A DNA stretch of 64,000 nt from an uncultured Gemmiger sp. (GCA_944388245.1 CALXIA010000003.1:24805-88804); one strand, 5' to 3'. Counted from the first letter of the stretch, positions 40,875-49,411 are shown. The notes: generated by a model not told the origin, from the letters alone. A program made the numbers and translations.

Positions 40875-41606
40875 ATGCGGACCATCGTCTGGTTCCTGTA
40901 TTTTTGGGCCTATCTGCTCTGGGCCCGGGGCAAGATGCGAAAAGGGCTGCGGGCGCTGGCCGCCGGCGACGACGCGGCGGTGGACGCCCTCACCGCCCGC
41001 TGGGTGCCCCACTGGGCGGGCAGTTTGCTGCGGCTGGCCGGGGTGACGGTGACCGTGACCGGCAAGGAGAATATCCCCGTCGGGCGGCCCTGCGTGTTTG
41101 TGGCCAACCACCGCAGCTACTACGACATCCCCCTGATGCTGACCCAGCTGGACGGGCCCCACGGCCTGGTGAGCAAGGCCGAGGTGGACCGCATCCCCCT
41201 GGTGCGGGGCTGGATGCGGCTGCTGCGCTGCGTCTTTGTGGACCGGGCGGACACCCACAGCTCCCTGGACGCGCTGCGCCAGGCCAGCGAGAATGTGAAG
41301 CGGGGGTATTCCATGATCCTGTTTCCGGAGGGCACCCGCAACAAGGGGGCGGAGGGTTCCACCCTGGAGTTCAAGGGCGGGGCGTTCCGGATCGCCACCA
41401 AGAACGGCGCGCCGGTGGTGCCGGTGGCCATCCGGAACAGCCGGGATATCATGGAGAACAACGGCGGCTGGATGCGGCCGGCCCACGTGACCATCACCAT
41501 TCTGCCCCCGGTGGAGACCGCCGGCATGGACCGGCTGGCGGTGCGGGCGCTGCCCGAGCAGGTGCGCGGCCAGATCGAGGCCGCGCTGAACAGCAAGGAG
41601 GATTGA
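40875..41606 (+). CDS. plsC: 1-acyl-sn-glycerol-3-phosphate acyltransferase
   Basis: Makes phosphatidic acid from lysophosphatidic acid at the inner membrane. 243 residues. Acyltransferase motif I is NHRSYYD (HX4D), motif III LFPEGTRNKG, and motif IV VPVAIRNS. An N-terminal hydrophobic helix (IVWFLYFWAYLLWA) associates it with the membrane. ATG 40875 has AAGGAGAGAAGTGT; the next gene starts three bases after the stop. Confidence 0.93.
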   Translation: MRTIVWFLYFWAYLLWARGKMRKGLRALAAGDDAAVDALTARWVPHWAGSLLRLAGVTVTVTGKENIPVGRPCVFVANHRSYYDIPLMLTQLDGPHGLVSKAEVDRIPLVRGWMRLLRCVFVDRADTHSSLDALRQASENVKRGYSMILFPEGTRNKGAEGSTLEFKGGAFRIATKNGAPVVPVAIRNSRDIMENNGGWMRPAHVTITILPPVETAGMDRLAVRALPEQVRGQIEAALNSKED

Positions 41607-41609
41607 CCC

Positions 41610-42410
41610 ATGCCCAGTGCCCGTTATACCCTGAACATCAAGCCCGAGGACCTGATCCCGGACAAGCCCCTGCCCCAGACCCGCAAGCAGAAGATCCAGA
41701 ACTGGCTGCACTACCACAAGTGGTGGCTGATCGGCGGGGCGGCGGCGCTTTTCTTTCTGGGGATGATCGTGCGGGACGTGGTATCCGCCCCGCAGTACGA
41801 CTACACCGTGGGCATCGTGACCCGGCAGATGCTGCCGGACGCGCTGCTGGACGAGCTGAGCGAGGCCTTCGCCGCCCTGGCCGACGACCGGGACGGCAAC
41901 GGGGAGGTATCGGTGCAGGTATTGCAGTACAACCTGCAGTTCACCGACGAGGCCGGCGCGGACAGCGCAGCGGTCTCCGAGCCGGGGGCGGACGGCGCCC
42001 AGGGGATGACCAACGCCTATGAACTGATGGCCGCCACCACCCGGCTGACCGGGGATATCGCCAGCGCCACCAGTTTTATCTACCTGACCGACGATCCGGC
42101 GGGGCTGCAGCGCACCACCCAGCTGTTCTGCTACACCGACGGGTCGCTGCCGGCGGAGGACGCGGCGGATGTGGAGAATATGACGGTGGCCTGGGCGGAC
42201 ACCCCGGCCGCCGGGCTGGACCTGGCGCCGCTGACGCTGGCGGACGGCAGCCAGCTGGACGTGCAGGCGTGGATGAGCGGGTACTGGTTCGGCTTTGTGG
42301 CCGACGCGGACAACCGCACCTACCAGAGCGAGGAGATCCAGAGTTACCGGGCCGACAGCGGCCGGCTGTGGACCGCGCTGACCGGGCTGGCCAGCCCGGC
42401 CGGGGCGTGA
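41610..42410 (+). CDS. Conserved hypothetical single-pass membrane protein
   Basis: 266 residues. A basic N-terminal tail (KPLPQTRKQKIQNWLHYHKW) precedes one membrane helix at ~38-55; the remaining ~210 residues should lie outside the cell. The basic KxxNxxxYHKWW motif before the helix is one I recall from small Clostridial membrane proteins of unknown role. No catalytic motif is visible. In operon with plsC (three-base gap) and with the small gene behind it. Confidence 0.75.
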   Translation: MPSARYTLNIKPEDLIPDKPLPQTRKQKIQNWLHYHKWWLIGGAAALFFLGMIVRDVVSAPQYDYTVGIVTRQMLPDALLDELSEAFAALADDRDGNGEVSVQVLQYNLQFTDEAGADSAAVSEPGADGAQGMTNAYELMAATTRLTGDIASATSFIYLTDDPAGLQRTTQLFCYTDGSLPAEDAADVENMTVAWADTPAAGLDLAPLTLADGSQLDVQAWMSGYWFGFVADADNRTYQSEEIQSYRADSGRLWTALTGLASPAGA

Positions 42411-42571
42411 GGGCGGCGCTGCGGCGGATGCTGGCCCGGCTGGCGCGGCGGCGGCCCGGCCGGCACACCCCCGCGCGGGACAATCCCTACGGCCGGTATT
42501 TCACCGCCGATCCCACCCCCGACGAGATCGCCCGGCGGCTGCGCCGGGACGGGCCGGACAAACCCCGCTGA
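42407..42571 (+). CDS. Small basic protein overlapping the preceding gene
   Basis: Candidate gene of 54 residues starting with GTG that overlaps the preceding TGA (GTGA), the same coupling seen at 6677 and 61175. The product is very arginine-rich (LRRMLARLARRRPGRHTPAR) with a more ordinary end, NPYGRYFTADPTPDEIARRL, that looks like real protein. No relative is recognised. The DegV promoter begins 15 bases after its stop. Confidence 0.45.
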   Translation: MRAALRRMLARLARRRPGRHTPARDNPYGRYFTADPTPDEIARRLRRDGPDKPR

Positions 42572-42586
42572 AGGGCCGGCCCGCCC

Positions 42587-42615
42587 TTTCCAAACGGGGC
42601 GAATTGTTGTATAAT
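42587..42615 (+). promoter_or_regulatory. Promoter of the degV-type gene
   Basis: TTTCCA, 17 bases, TATAAT (42610-42615). Confidence 0.75.
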
Positions 42616-42652
42616 AGGCCCAACAAATCCATCGAAAAGAGAGGTGGCCCTT

Positions 42653-43522
42653 ATGGCCGAATATGTGATGTTTACCGATTCCACCACCGATCTGACCCCG
42701 GAACTGGTGGCGGAGATGGATGTGCAGGTGCTGCCCATGCGGTTCACCCTGGACGGCAAGGAATACAGCAACTATCCCGATAACCGGGAGTTGTCCCCCA
42801 AGGCGTTTTACGACAAGCTGCGCGCCGGCAGCATGAGCACCACCAGCCAGATCAACAGCGCCGCTTTTACCGAGGCGTTCACCCCGGTGCTGGCGGCGGG
42901 CAAGGATATTCTGTATGTGGCCTTTTCCAGCGGGCTGAGCGGCACCTATCAGTCGGCCTGTCTGGCGGCGGAGGATCTGCGGGAGCAGTTCCCGGAGCGC
43001 ACCATCGAGTGTGTGGACACCCTGCAGGCCAGCATGGGCGAGGGGCTGGCGGCCTACACGGCGGCCATGCTGCGCAAAAGCGGCATGGGCCTGACCGAAC
43101 TGGCCGCCTGGATGCGGGAGAACGCCCAGCGGTTCTGCGCCTGGTTCACGGTGGATGACCTGATGTTCCTGAAACGGGGCGGGCGGCTGTCCGGCGTGGC
43201 CGCCATGGCCGGCACCCTGCTGGGCATCAAGCCGGTGCTGCATGTGGATCCGGACGGGCATCTGGTGGCGATGGAGAAGGTGCGCGGCCGCAAGGCCAGC
43301 CTGGACGCCCTGGTGCGCCATTTTGAGACCAGTGCCGAGGACCACGCCCAGCAGACGGTCTTTATCAGCCACGGCGACTGCGCCGAGGATTGCCAGTATG
43401 TGGCCGACAAGATCAAGGCCTTCGGCGTAAAGCGCATCTGCATCGGCACCATCGGCCCGGTCATCGGCGCCCACAGCGGCCCCGGCACCGTGGCGCTGTT
43501 CTTTACCGGAAGCCCGCGGTAA
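42653..43522 (+). CDS. DegV family fatty acid-binding protein
   Basis: 289 residues. DegV/FakB proteins bind a fatty acid for phosphorylation by FakA. Motifs: TDSTTDLTPEL, PMRFTLDGKEY, STTSQINSAAF, YVAFSSGLSGTYQSACLAA, FTVDDLMFLKRGGRLSG and ACAGAMLG-like GTLLGIKPVLHVDPDG. Start ATG 42653 follows GAGAGGTGG; the in-frame ATG nine bases upstream is within that site. fakA is not in view. Together with plsC next door this suggests lipid metabolism. Confidence 0.93.
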   Translation: MAEYVMFTDSTTDLTPELVAEMDVQVLPMRFTLDGKEYSNYPDNRELSPKAFYDKLRAGSMSTTSQINSAAFTEAFTPVLAAGKDILYVAFSSGLSGTYQSACLAAEDLREQFPERTIECVDTLQASMGEGLAAYTAAMLRKSGMGLTELAAWMRENAQRFCAWFTVDDLMFLKRGGRLSGVAAMAGTLLGIKPVLHVDPDGHLVAMEKVRGRKASLDALVRHFETSAEDHAQQTVFISHGDCAEDCQYVADKIKAFGVKRICIGTIGPVIGAHSGPGTVALFFTGSPR

Positions 43523-43526
43523 TTTT

Positions 43527-43818
43527 GCCGATATGGGGGGAATCAACGATTCCCCCCGGCGCTGCGGGCGCAACAAGGATGCGCCCGCCCGGCTGCGCCG
43601 ACCGCGCTGCCGGTCCAAGGCCGCACCGCGGCCTTGGCTGCTTCGCAGACCCGGGCCCCCCGAACATAGGGCCGGAATCCTCCGGCCCTGGGGAATTTTA
43701 TACAGAAAAGGCCCGCGCAGACCGTTTTGGTCCGCGCGGGCCTTATAGTTTTATCCCTGAGGGCCGAGGATTCGGCCCGACAAAAGGGGGCATGGGGGTC
43801 ATTGACCCCCATATTGGC
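43527..43818. repeat. Family 1 structured intergenic element F (long variant)
   Basis: Between convergent degV-type and M15 genes. Left arm: GCCGATATGGGGGG, hairpin GAATC-AAC-GATTC, then an extra ~105-base block (43558-43664) with three more hairpins that also occurs in element G, then GGGCCGGAATCCTCCGGCCC. Centre: terminator 43708-43750 (AAGGCCCGCGC / GCGCGGGCCTT). Right arm: GGGCCGAGGATTCGGCCC and GGGGGTCA / TGACCCCC. The last 20 bases encode the end of the M15 protein. Confidence 0.84.
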
Positions 43819-44623
43819 CCAAATCCTCCCGGTACTCCTCCAGGCAGACGCCCTGTTCGGTGATGGCGGCCGCGGCGGTAGCGCCCACGTAGCGGTAATG
43901 CCAGCTCATGGGGGCCATACCGGTATGCGCCTGGCAGCTTTCGGTATACCGCTGGATAAACCCGTATTCGGCGGCGTGGGCCTCCAGCCAGGCCAGGGCG
44001 TCGGCGTCCATGCCGTCGGCGGGCAGCAGGTCCGCCCCAAGGCCCAGGTTATGCTCGCTGCACCCGCCGGGCGGGGTCCAGCGGGCGGCCTCCGCCGCCG
44101 CCCGGGCCGGGGCCATGCCCTCCGCTTCCAGCTGCCGTTTTTTCTGCTCATACAGGTTCTGCTGGCGCTGGTTGTCCCGATACCCGCACACCAGCCGCAG
44201 CTCGCAGCCCGCCGCCTTCGCGTCCGCCAGCATCCGCTCCAGTTCCCCGGCGGCCCGGGCGTCAAAGATACCGCCCGCCACCGGCGCCAGTTCCACCGTG
44301 AAATCCGCCGGCAGCGGGCAGTCCGGCTTGGCCAGCCGCAGCATCCAGCCCTCCGGCAGCGCCGCCACCGGGTCCGGCGTGGCGGTGGGGGAGGGCAAAG
44401 GGGTGGGGGAGGGCGCGGCGGTGGCCGCCGCTACCGCCGGTTGCGGCTGCGCCTGCACCGGCGCGGGCAGGGCGGTGGCCGTGGGGGCCGCGGTGGCGGC
44501 GGGCTCCTTTGCCACCGGGGGCGGCGCGCTCCACCGGTCCAGCCCGGTGCGCAGCGCCCAGACCGCCGCCACCGCCAGCACCGCCATCGCCACGCTGTTC
44601 GCCGCCCGGGAATTCCGTTTCAT
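43799..44623 (-). CDS. M15 (VanY/DacB-like) carboxypeptidase homologue lacking the usual catalytic Glu
   Basis: 274 residues. Signal anchor at ~10-26, then a Pro/Ala/Thr linker to ~88 and a peptidase M15 domain: LRLVCGYRDNQRQQNLY, SEHNLGLGADLL (zinc ligands His191 and Asp198) and MSWHYRYVG (His242). In D,D- or L,D-carboxypeptidases the last motif is EPWHxRYVG; here the Glu position (239) is Met, so hydrolytic activity is doubtful. The final residues GQYGGQ and the stop are encoded by repeat element F. Extracellular, probably peptidoglycan-binding or trimming. ATG 44623 follows AAGGGGGCAGGGGT. Confidence 0.86.
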   Translation of the reverse strand: MKRNSRAANSVAMAVLAVAAVWALRTGLDRWSAPPPVAKEPAATAAPTATALPAPVQAQPQPAVAAATAAPSPTPLPSPTATPDPVAALPEGWMLRLAKPDCPLPADFTVELAPVAGGIFDARAAGELERMLADAKAAGCELRLVCGYRDNQRQQNLYEQKKRQLEAEGMAPARAAAEAARWTPPGGCSEHNLGLGADLLPADGMDADALAWLEAHAAEYGFIQRYTESCQAHTGMAPMSWHYRYVGATAAAAITEQGVCLEEYREDLGQYGGQ

Positions 44624-44894
44624 ACCCCTGCCCCCTTGTCTGGTTCTCTGTAGAGGACAGTATGGCCGGAACCGGCCGCCATTATACGAAACCGCCCGGC
44701 CAGACTGTCGAAAAGACTTTTTCGACAGTCTGAGACACCGTTTTTCCTGCTCTGCGCGCAGAAAAAACGGGAATATCGCAAGTGGGAGAGGGCCCTGATG
44801 GTCCTCTCCCACACCCTCTCCCCTTTCGGTAAGAAAAGAGAGCTGCTTTTTCTACAAGCTGACCGCCCGACCAATGGCCGGGCGGCGATTCTTT
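44624..44894. other. Intergenic block with two strong hairpins
   Basis: Between two minus-strand genes. Contains a perfect 14-base inverted repeat, CAGACTGTCGAAAA (44701-44714) and TTTTCGACAGTCTG (44719-44732), and a second hairpin, GTGGGAGAGGGCC (44782-44794) with GGTCCTCTCCCAC (44800-44812, one G.T pair), then CCGCCCG / CGGGCGG followed on the plus strand by TTCTTTTTATT (44861-44899). No coding signal. It shares no sequence with families 1 or 2 and is probably another repeat. Confidence 0.7.
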
Positions 44895-45626
44895 TTATTC
44901 CAGCTGGCCCCACAGGCACATGCAGGCGGCCAGCGCCGCCAGCGGGGCGGTCTCGCAGCGCAGGATGCGGGGCCCCAGCCCCACCGGCACCGCGCCCGCG
45001 TCGATGAGCGCCTGGGCCTCCTCGGGGGAAAAGCCCCCCTCCGCGCCGGTGATCAGCGCCACCCGGCCCCCGGCGGGCGGGACGGGCAGGGCGGCCTGCC
45101 GCAGGGGCTGGCCCCCCTTTTCGTAGAAGAACAGCGCCTTGTCGAATCCGGGCACGGCCTGGCAGAGCTGCGCCATCGTGAGGGGCATCGACACGTCCGG
45201 CAGGATGCCCCGGCCGCACTGCTTGGCGGCCTCGGCGGCGATGCGGGCGTAGCGCACATTCTTCTTGTCCTCGTTTTTCGGGGCGGCCACGCAGAACCGG
45301 CTGAAAAACGGGGTGACGGCCGCCGCGCCCAGTTCCACCGACTTCTGAATGATGGTCTCCAGCTTGTCCTGCTTCGGGTAGCCGGCAAAGACGGTCACCG
45401 CAAAGGGCGGCTCGGCGGTGCAGGGGCGGCGGGCGGTGATGCGCAGCCGCACCGTGTCCGGGTCGGCGGATTCCACCACCGCGTCGCAGTCGGTGCCCGC
45501 CCCGTCGCAGAGCAGCACCGCGTCCCCGGGCCGGGCCCGCAGCACCCGGGCCAGATGGTTCGCGTCCGCCCCTTCCAGAAAGGCGGCGTCGCCCTCGATG
45601 CGGGCGGCAAAATACCGGTGCGCCAT
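44895..45626 (-). CDS. rsmE: 16S rRNA (uracil1498-N3)-methyltransferase
   Basis: SPOUT-class methyltransferase, 243 residues. PUA-like N-terminal part HRYFAARIEGDAAFLEGADA; central YPKQDKLETIIQKSVELGAA with FFSRFCVAAPKNEDKKNVRY; SAM-binding trefoil knot LITGAEGGFSPEEAQALIDA and VGLGPRILRCETAPLAAL. Three bases downstream of prmA, the usual Firmicute pairing. Confidence 0.95.
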   Translation of the reverse strand: MAHRYFAARIEGDAAFLEGADANHLARVLRARPGDAVLLCDGAGTDCDAVVESADPDTVRLRITARRPCTAEPPFAVTVFAGYPKQDKLETIIQKSVELGAAAVTPFFSRFCVAAPKNEDKKNVRYARIAAEAAKQCGRGILPDVSMPLTMAQLCQAVPGFDKALFFYEKGGQPLRQAALPVPPAGGRVALITGAEGGFSPEEAQALIDAGAVPVGLGPRILRCETAPLAALAACMCLWGQLE

Positions 45627-45629
45627 CCC

Positions 45630-46550
45630 TCAGGCCTCGGGCAGGGTGCAGAGGAAGCACTCCCAGCCGTTCTTTTCCCGCACCTCGTCCACCCGCAGGC
45701 CGGCCGCGGCCAGCCCGGCGGCCACCTCGTCCTTGCGGGTGTCGATCACGCCGCTGGCCATGAAATGCCCGCCCGGCGCCAGCAGCCCCGGGATGGCCGG
45801 GGCCAGGCTCAAAATGGCGTTGGCCACGATGTTGGCGCAGATGATGTCGTATCGGCCGCTGGCCTTGTCGCTCAAATCCCCCACCAGCACGGTGAATTTG
45901 TCCTGCACCCCGTTAAGGGCCGCGTTCTCCCCGGCGGTGCGCACGCACATCGGGTCGATGTCCACCCCCTCGGCGGAGTTTGCACCCAGCTTCAGCGCGG
46001 CGATGGCCAGGATGCCGCTGCCGGTGCCGATGTCCAGCACCCGCTCGCCGCCGGCCACCAGCTGGTCCAGCGCCTCCAGACACAGGTAGGTGGTCTCGTG
46101 GGTGCCGGTGCCGAAGGCCAGGCCCGGGTCCAGGCGCAGCACCGCCCGGTCGGTGGTAAAGCTCTCCCAGCTGGGCACCACCGCCAGCCGGCGGCCGATG
46201 GTCATGGCGTGGTAGAAGGCCTTCCAGCCGTTCTCCCAGTCCTCCTGCTCCACGCCGGCGGTGTCCAGGGTGTAGTCCGCCCCGGCGGCGGACAGCCGGT
46301 CGTGCAGCAGCTGCAATACCTGGGCGGGGTTTTCGTCGGGGGACAGGTACAGGTGCACGATCACCTTGTCCCGGTCCCGGGCCAGCAGTTCCGGCTCGAT
46401 CAGGTCCACGTGGGCGATCGCCATGACCTGCTCTTCCAGATCGGCGTAGTCCTCAATGTAGATGCCGCCGCCCGAGATGCCGGTGGCGATGGCTTCGGCG
46501 GTGTCCGCCCAGCGGCGGGGCACGGTGACGCGGATGTCGGTCCATTCCAT
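45630..46550 (-). CDS. prmA: Ribosomal protein L11 methyltransferase
   Basis: 306 residues. N-terminal substrate-recognition part with ISGGGIYIEDYADLEEQVMA, then the SAM motif DIGTGSGILAIAALKLGA preceded by DPGLAFGTGTHETTYLCLEA, and the catalytic-loop motif ICANIVANAILSL (NIxAxxL). First gene of the prmA-rsmE transcript. ATG 46550 has AAGGAGCCCGAAACTCT. Confidence 0.95.
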   Translation of the reverse strand: MEWTDIRVTVPRRWADTAEAIATGISGGGIYIEDYADLEEQVMAIAHVDLIEPELLARDRDKVIVHLYLSPDENPAQVLQLLHDRLSAAGADYTLDTAGVEQEDWENGWKAFYHAMTIGRRLAVVPSWESFTTDRAVLRLDPGLAFGTGTHETTYLCLEALDQLVAGGERVLDIGTGSGILAIAALKLGANSAEGVDIDPMCVRTAGENAALNGVQDKFTVLVGDLSDKASGRYDIICANIVANAILSLAPAIPGLLAPGGHFMASGVIDTRKDEVAAGLAAAGLRVDEVREKNGWECFLCTLPEA

Positions 46551-46606
46551 AGAGTTTCGGGCTCCTTATCACAAAAGTTCGGCGGCGGTGCCGCCGGGTC
46601 CCTTCC

Positions 46607-46635
46607 AGTATACACCGCCCCGCCCGGAAAGGCAA
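46607..46635 (-). promoter_or_regulatory. prmA-rsmE promoter
   Basis: Minus strand TTGCCT (46630-46635), 17 bases, TATACT (46607-46612). Confidence 0.83.
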
Positions 46636-46660
46636 TCCGCCCCGGCCTTGCCGCACAGCA

Positions 46661-46870
46661 AAGGCCCGCGCACAACCGCGCGGGCCTTGTCCATTGATTC
46701 TATCCCCATGACCGAATGGTTTCGGTCATGATCTCCGGGGTCCCGGGTCCGCGAAGCGGCCGAAGCCCTGGCAGGGCTTCGGACCGGTAGCGCGGTCTGC
46801 TGTGCAGAGAGGGCGCATCCTTGTTGCGCCCTCAGCGCCGGGGGGAGATGTTATCTCCCCCCATATCGGC
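46661..46870. repeat. Family 1 structured intergenic element G (long variant)
   Basis: Upstream of prmA and downstream of the minus-strand membrane-protein gene. Terminator AAGGCCCGCGC (46661-46671) / GCGCGGGCCTT (46678-46688), then one arm: ATGACCGAA / TTCGGTCAT hairpin, the extra ~100-base block also found in element F (46743-46843), a GGGGGGAGAT-AAC-ATCTCCCCCC hairpin on the minus strand, ending ATCGGC. The last 39 bases are the end of the coding region at 46832-47200. Confidence 0.84.
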
Positions 46871-47200
46871 CCTGTTGGTCCGGGTCTCCCGGGCCTGCCG
46901 GCGGGCGCGGCGGGTCCATTTGCGGTACCAGCGGTCCAGCGCCCAGGTATAGACCAGAGATGGCAGGGAGACCCCCACGATCACGGCGCAGACCACCGGC
47001 CAGGCGGGGGGCGCCGTGCGCAGCAGCGCCCAGACCGCCAGCCAGGGCAGCCCCAGCATCAGCCAGGACACCCCCAGCCGGCGGGTATACCGGCCGGTCC
47101 AGCGGTGGCCCCGGTACGGGGCGGGCAGCCGCTGCCATCCCGCCAGACCCAGCAGGCCGTAGGCGGTGTACACCCCGCCCAGCGCCAACAGTACGTTCAT
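46832..47200 (-). CDS. Small membrane protein of unknown function
   Basis: 122 residues with three predicted membrane segments (residues ~2-20, 42-61, 66-88) and a strongly basic end (RWYRKWTRRARRQARETR). The middle GHRWTGRYTRRLGVSWLML is distinctive but I recognise no family. The final 12 residues (ADMGGDNISPRR) and the stop codon are encoded by repeat element G. Last gene of the PIG-L operon, 10 bases after the preceding stop. Confidence 0.6.
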   Translation of the reverse strand: MNVLLALGGVYTAYGLLGLAGWQRLPAPYRGHRWTGRYTRRLGVSWLMLGLPWLAVWALLRTAPPAWPVVCAVIVGVSLPSLVYTWALDRWYRKWTRRARRQARETRTNRADMGGDNISPRR

Positions 47201-47210
47201 GGTTCCCCCT

Positions 47211-48275
47211 TTATTCCGCTTCTTCCTGGGCGCCCACGTCCAGGCTCACGACCTTCCAGCCGTCCGCCTGCCGGATCGCGGCGATGTGGTACTGGCTGGG
47301 ATAGGTCCGGTCCTCCAGGCCGGGCTTGGTCACCACAAAGGTGAAGGACACGTCCCCGGTCCAGGCGTCGGGGCTGACCGCGGCTACGTTCTCCACCTTG
47401 AGATCGTCAAACCGCACCCCGGTATGGGTCACGTACCAGCCCACATAATACCCCCGCAGCCCCTTGTACAGGGCGGTGTCCGGGTAGAGGAGTTTGGCCA
47501 GCTGGCTGAAACTCACGTCCTCCGAGATGAACTGGGCGTACTGCTTGGCCGCCGTCTCCAAAAACTGACTGGCCTCGGCCTTGCCCGCCTCGTCCTCCGG
47601 CATCCCCGCCACGGCGGTGTGCCGGGCGTCGTCCCGGGTCACCGGGCAGGCCGCGCCGTCCTGTTCGGCGGTCACCGCGGGGGCGGCGTACAGGCCGCTC
47701 ACCGTCCAGCTGACCACCCGGGGCGCGGCGTCCCCCATATCCGCGAAGCCCTCGGCGGGGCTGTCGGTCCCGTCGGCCGGATCCAGCGCGAACCCGTTCA
47801 CCGACACCGTCACCCCCGTCGGGGCGCTGACGGTGTAATCCGGCAGCGCCGTGAGCGCCGGCGCGGCCTTCCAGCCGCCCTGCGCCGCCGTCAGGGTGAA
47901 CCGGGCGCTCACCGTGCCGTCCACCGCCAGGGCATACTGCACCGTGTCGCCCTGCTTCTCTCCCTTCACAAAGGCCAGCCGGTCCCGGTCGTCGGGGATG
48001 TCGGCCAGGGCCGCCCGGGCCGCGCCGGCCCAGCTTTCCACCGTGACCGGCCCCTGGGCCTCAAAGCCCGCCGCCGCGGCCAGGGCCTCATCGTCGCCGC
48101 CCCGGGCCAGTTCCACCAGCGAGAGGATCGCGTGTTCCGGGGTGGAGAGCTCGTACTCCTCCAGCGCGCCCCAGAGCAGCGCCAGCAGCACGCCGCCCAC
48201 CACCGCCAGAAGGGCGGCCCAGCCCGCCAGCATCCGGCCGAAGGGCAGGGGATATCGTTTTTTCGTCTTTGCCAT
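47211..48275 (-). CDS. Hypothetical membrane-anchored extracytoplasmic protein
   Basis: 354 residues. One membrane helix at ~18-40 (MLAGWAALLAVVGGVLLALL), the remainder outside. The C-terminal third, DTALYKGLRGYYVGWYVTHT through YHIAAIRQADGWKVVSLDVG, looks like an NTF2-like/DUF4878-type fold; the middle is beta-rich and may be a second Ig-like domain. No enzyme motif. Start ATG 48275 follows GACGGAGGACGCAGCC. Operon position between the glycosidase and the small membrane protein suggests an envelope role. Confidence 0.7.
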   Translation of the reverse strand: MAKTKKRYPLPFGRMLAGWAALLAVVGGVLLALLWGALEEYELSTPEHAILSLVELARGGDDEALAAAAGFEAQGPVTVESWAGAARAALADIPDDRDRLAFVKGEKQGDTVQYALAVDGTVSARFTLTAAQGGWKAAPALTALPDYTVSAPTGVTVSVNGFALDPADGTDSPAEGFADMGDAAPRVVSWTVSGLYAAPAVTAEQDGAACPVTRDDARHTAVAGMPEDEAGKAEASQFLETAAKQYAQFISEDVSFSQLAKLLYPDTALYKGLRGYYVGWYVTHTGVRFDDLKVENVAAVSPDAWTGDVSFTFVVTKPGLEDRTYPSQYHIAAIRQADGWKVVSLDVGAQEEAE

Positions 48276-48289
48276 GGCTGCGTCCTCCG

Positions 48290-49381
48290 TCACATCACAA
48301 TAAAGGCGGTGGGCAGCCGCCGGGGCCCGTACAGGGAAGAGCACACGTTGATGGTCTCGCCCTGGTACACCATCTGGGTGCTGGAACCGCCGTCCAGATT
48401 GGCGGCGTTGATGGCCCCGTAGTCCAGCATGACCTGGATGCAGTCCTCATAGCTGGCGCCCAGGCTCTGGGGCTGGCGGCCGTCGATGGTCAGCAGCAGC
48501 ACCGCGCCGTCCGCCCGCTGGCCGATCACGGTGCGGGGATTCAGCCCGCCGCCGCTGCCGGTGACCTCCGCCGGCTCGCCGTTGACGATGAACACCGGCC
48601 CGAAACTCAGCGCGTCCCGGATGCCCCGGTCCAGCGCCTCCTGCCCGGTCATGGTGCCCACCACCAGGTGGTCCTCGGTGTCAAAGCCGATCAGGGAATA
48701 GGCGCTGTTGCGCCCCCCGGCCAGCAGCTGGCCGTCCCGGATCACCAGGCCCAGCGGCATGCCGCCGTTGCCCACCCCGTTCAGGTCCACAAAGCCGCCG
48801 CCGTTGATGGCGGCCACCGCGCCGGTCTCCTCCACATACTCCAGCAGCCGCTTGCCGGACACATCCGGCGAGAAGCTGTCCAGGCTGGCCACCTTCACCC
48901 GGGAGGGGTCGTGCACGATCATCATCTTGCCCTTGAAGGAGGCCCCGCTCACATCCTCGATCTCGATGGTGTCCAGGGGCAGCGCGTCCTCCGACTGGGT
49001 GAACTCCACCGACGTGTCGGTGACCTCGCCCGAATCCAGCACCCCGTTCTTGGCCCGGATGGCCTCGATCCGGCTCTCGTCAAAGAACAGCCGGGGGATG
49101 AACTTGAGGGCGCTGGTCTCCATGCAGGTGTTCACGAACAGGTCCCGGGCGCAGGGGCTGGGCCCGAGACACACCACCGCGCTGGCCCCCAGGCAGAACA
49201 GCGCCAGCATCCCCAGGGTGACCCCCAGCCCGGCCAGCGCCCGCAGCGCCGGGTTGGCCCGGCGGCGGGGCCGGCGCGCGCGGCGGGGCCGGGCGGCCGG
49301 GGTCTCCGGCTGCGGGGCGGAAGATTCCGGCTGCGCCGCCGGGGCCCGGTATACATGACGATTTGCTTTTTTATGGCTCAT
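48290..49381 (-). CDS. Phosphodiester glycosidase (NAGPA/DUF2233) family protein
   Basis: 363 residues. Basic proline-rich cytoplasmic N-terminus (to ~44), one membrane helix at ~48-70, and an extracytoplasmic NAGPA domain: VAAINGGGFVDLNGVGNGG, PLGLVIRDGQLLAGG, DALSFGPVFIVNGEPAEV, NPRTVIGQRADGAVLLLTID and AANLDGGSSTQMVYQGE. The family includes the enzyme that uncovers mannose-6-phosphate by removing phosphate-linked GlcNAc; bacterial members hydrolyse sugar-phosphodiester links in cell-wall glycans or related substrates. Second gene of the envelope operon. Confidence 0.9.
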   Translation of the reverse strand: MSHKKANRHVYRAPAAQPESSAPQPETPAARPRRARRPRRRANPALRALAGLGVTLGMLALFCLGASAVVCLGPSPCARDLFVNTCMETSALKFIPRLFFDESRIEAIRAKNGVLDSGEVTDTSVEFTQSEDALPLDTIEIEDVSGASFKGKMMIVHDPSRVKVASLDSFSPDVSGKRLLEYVEETGAVAAINGGGFVDLNGVGNGGMPLGLVIRDGQLLAGGRNSAYSLIGFDTEDHLVVGTMTGQEALDRGIRDALSFGPVFIVNGEPAEVTGSGGGLNPRTVIGQRADGAVLLLTIDGRQPQSLGASYEDCIQVMLDYGAINAANLDGGSSTQMVYQGETINVCSSLYGPRRLPTAFIVM

Positions 49382-49411
49382 GGGTTCTCTCCTTTTTGCA
49401 GTCAGCGGGGT

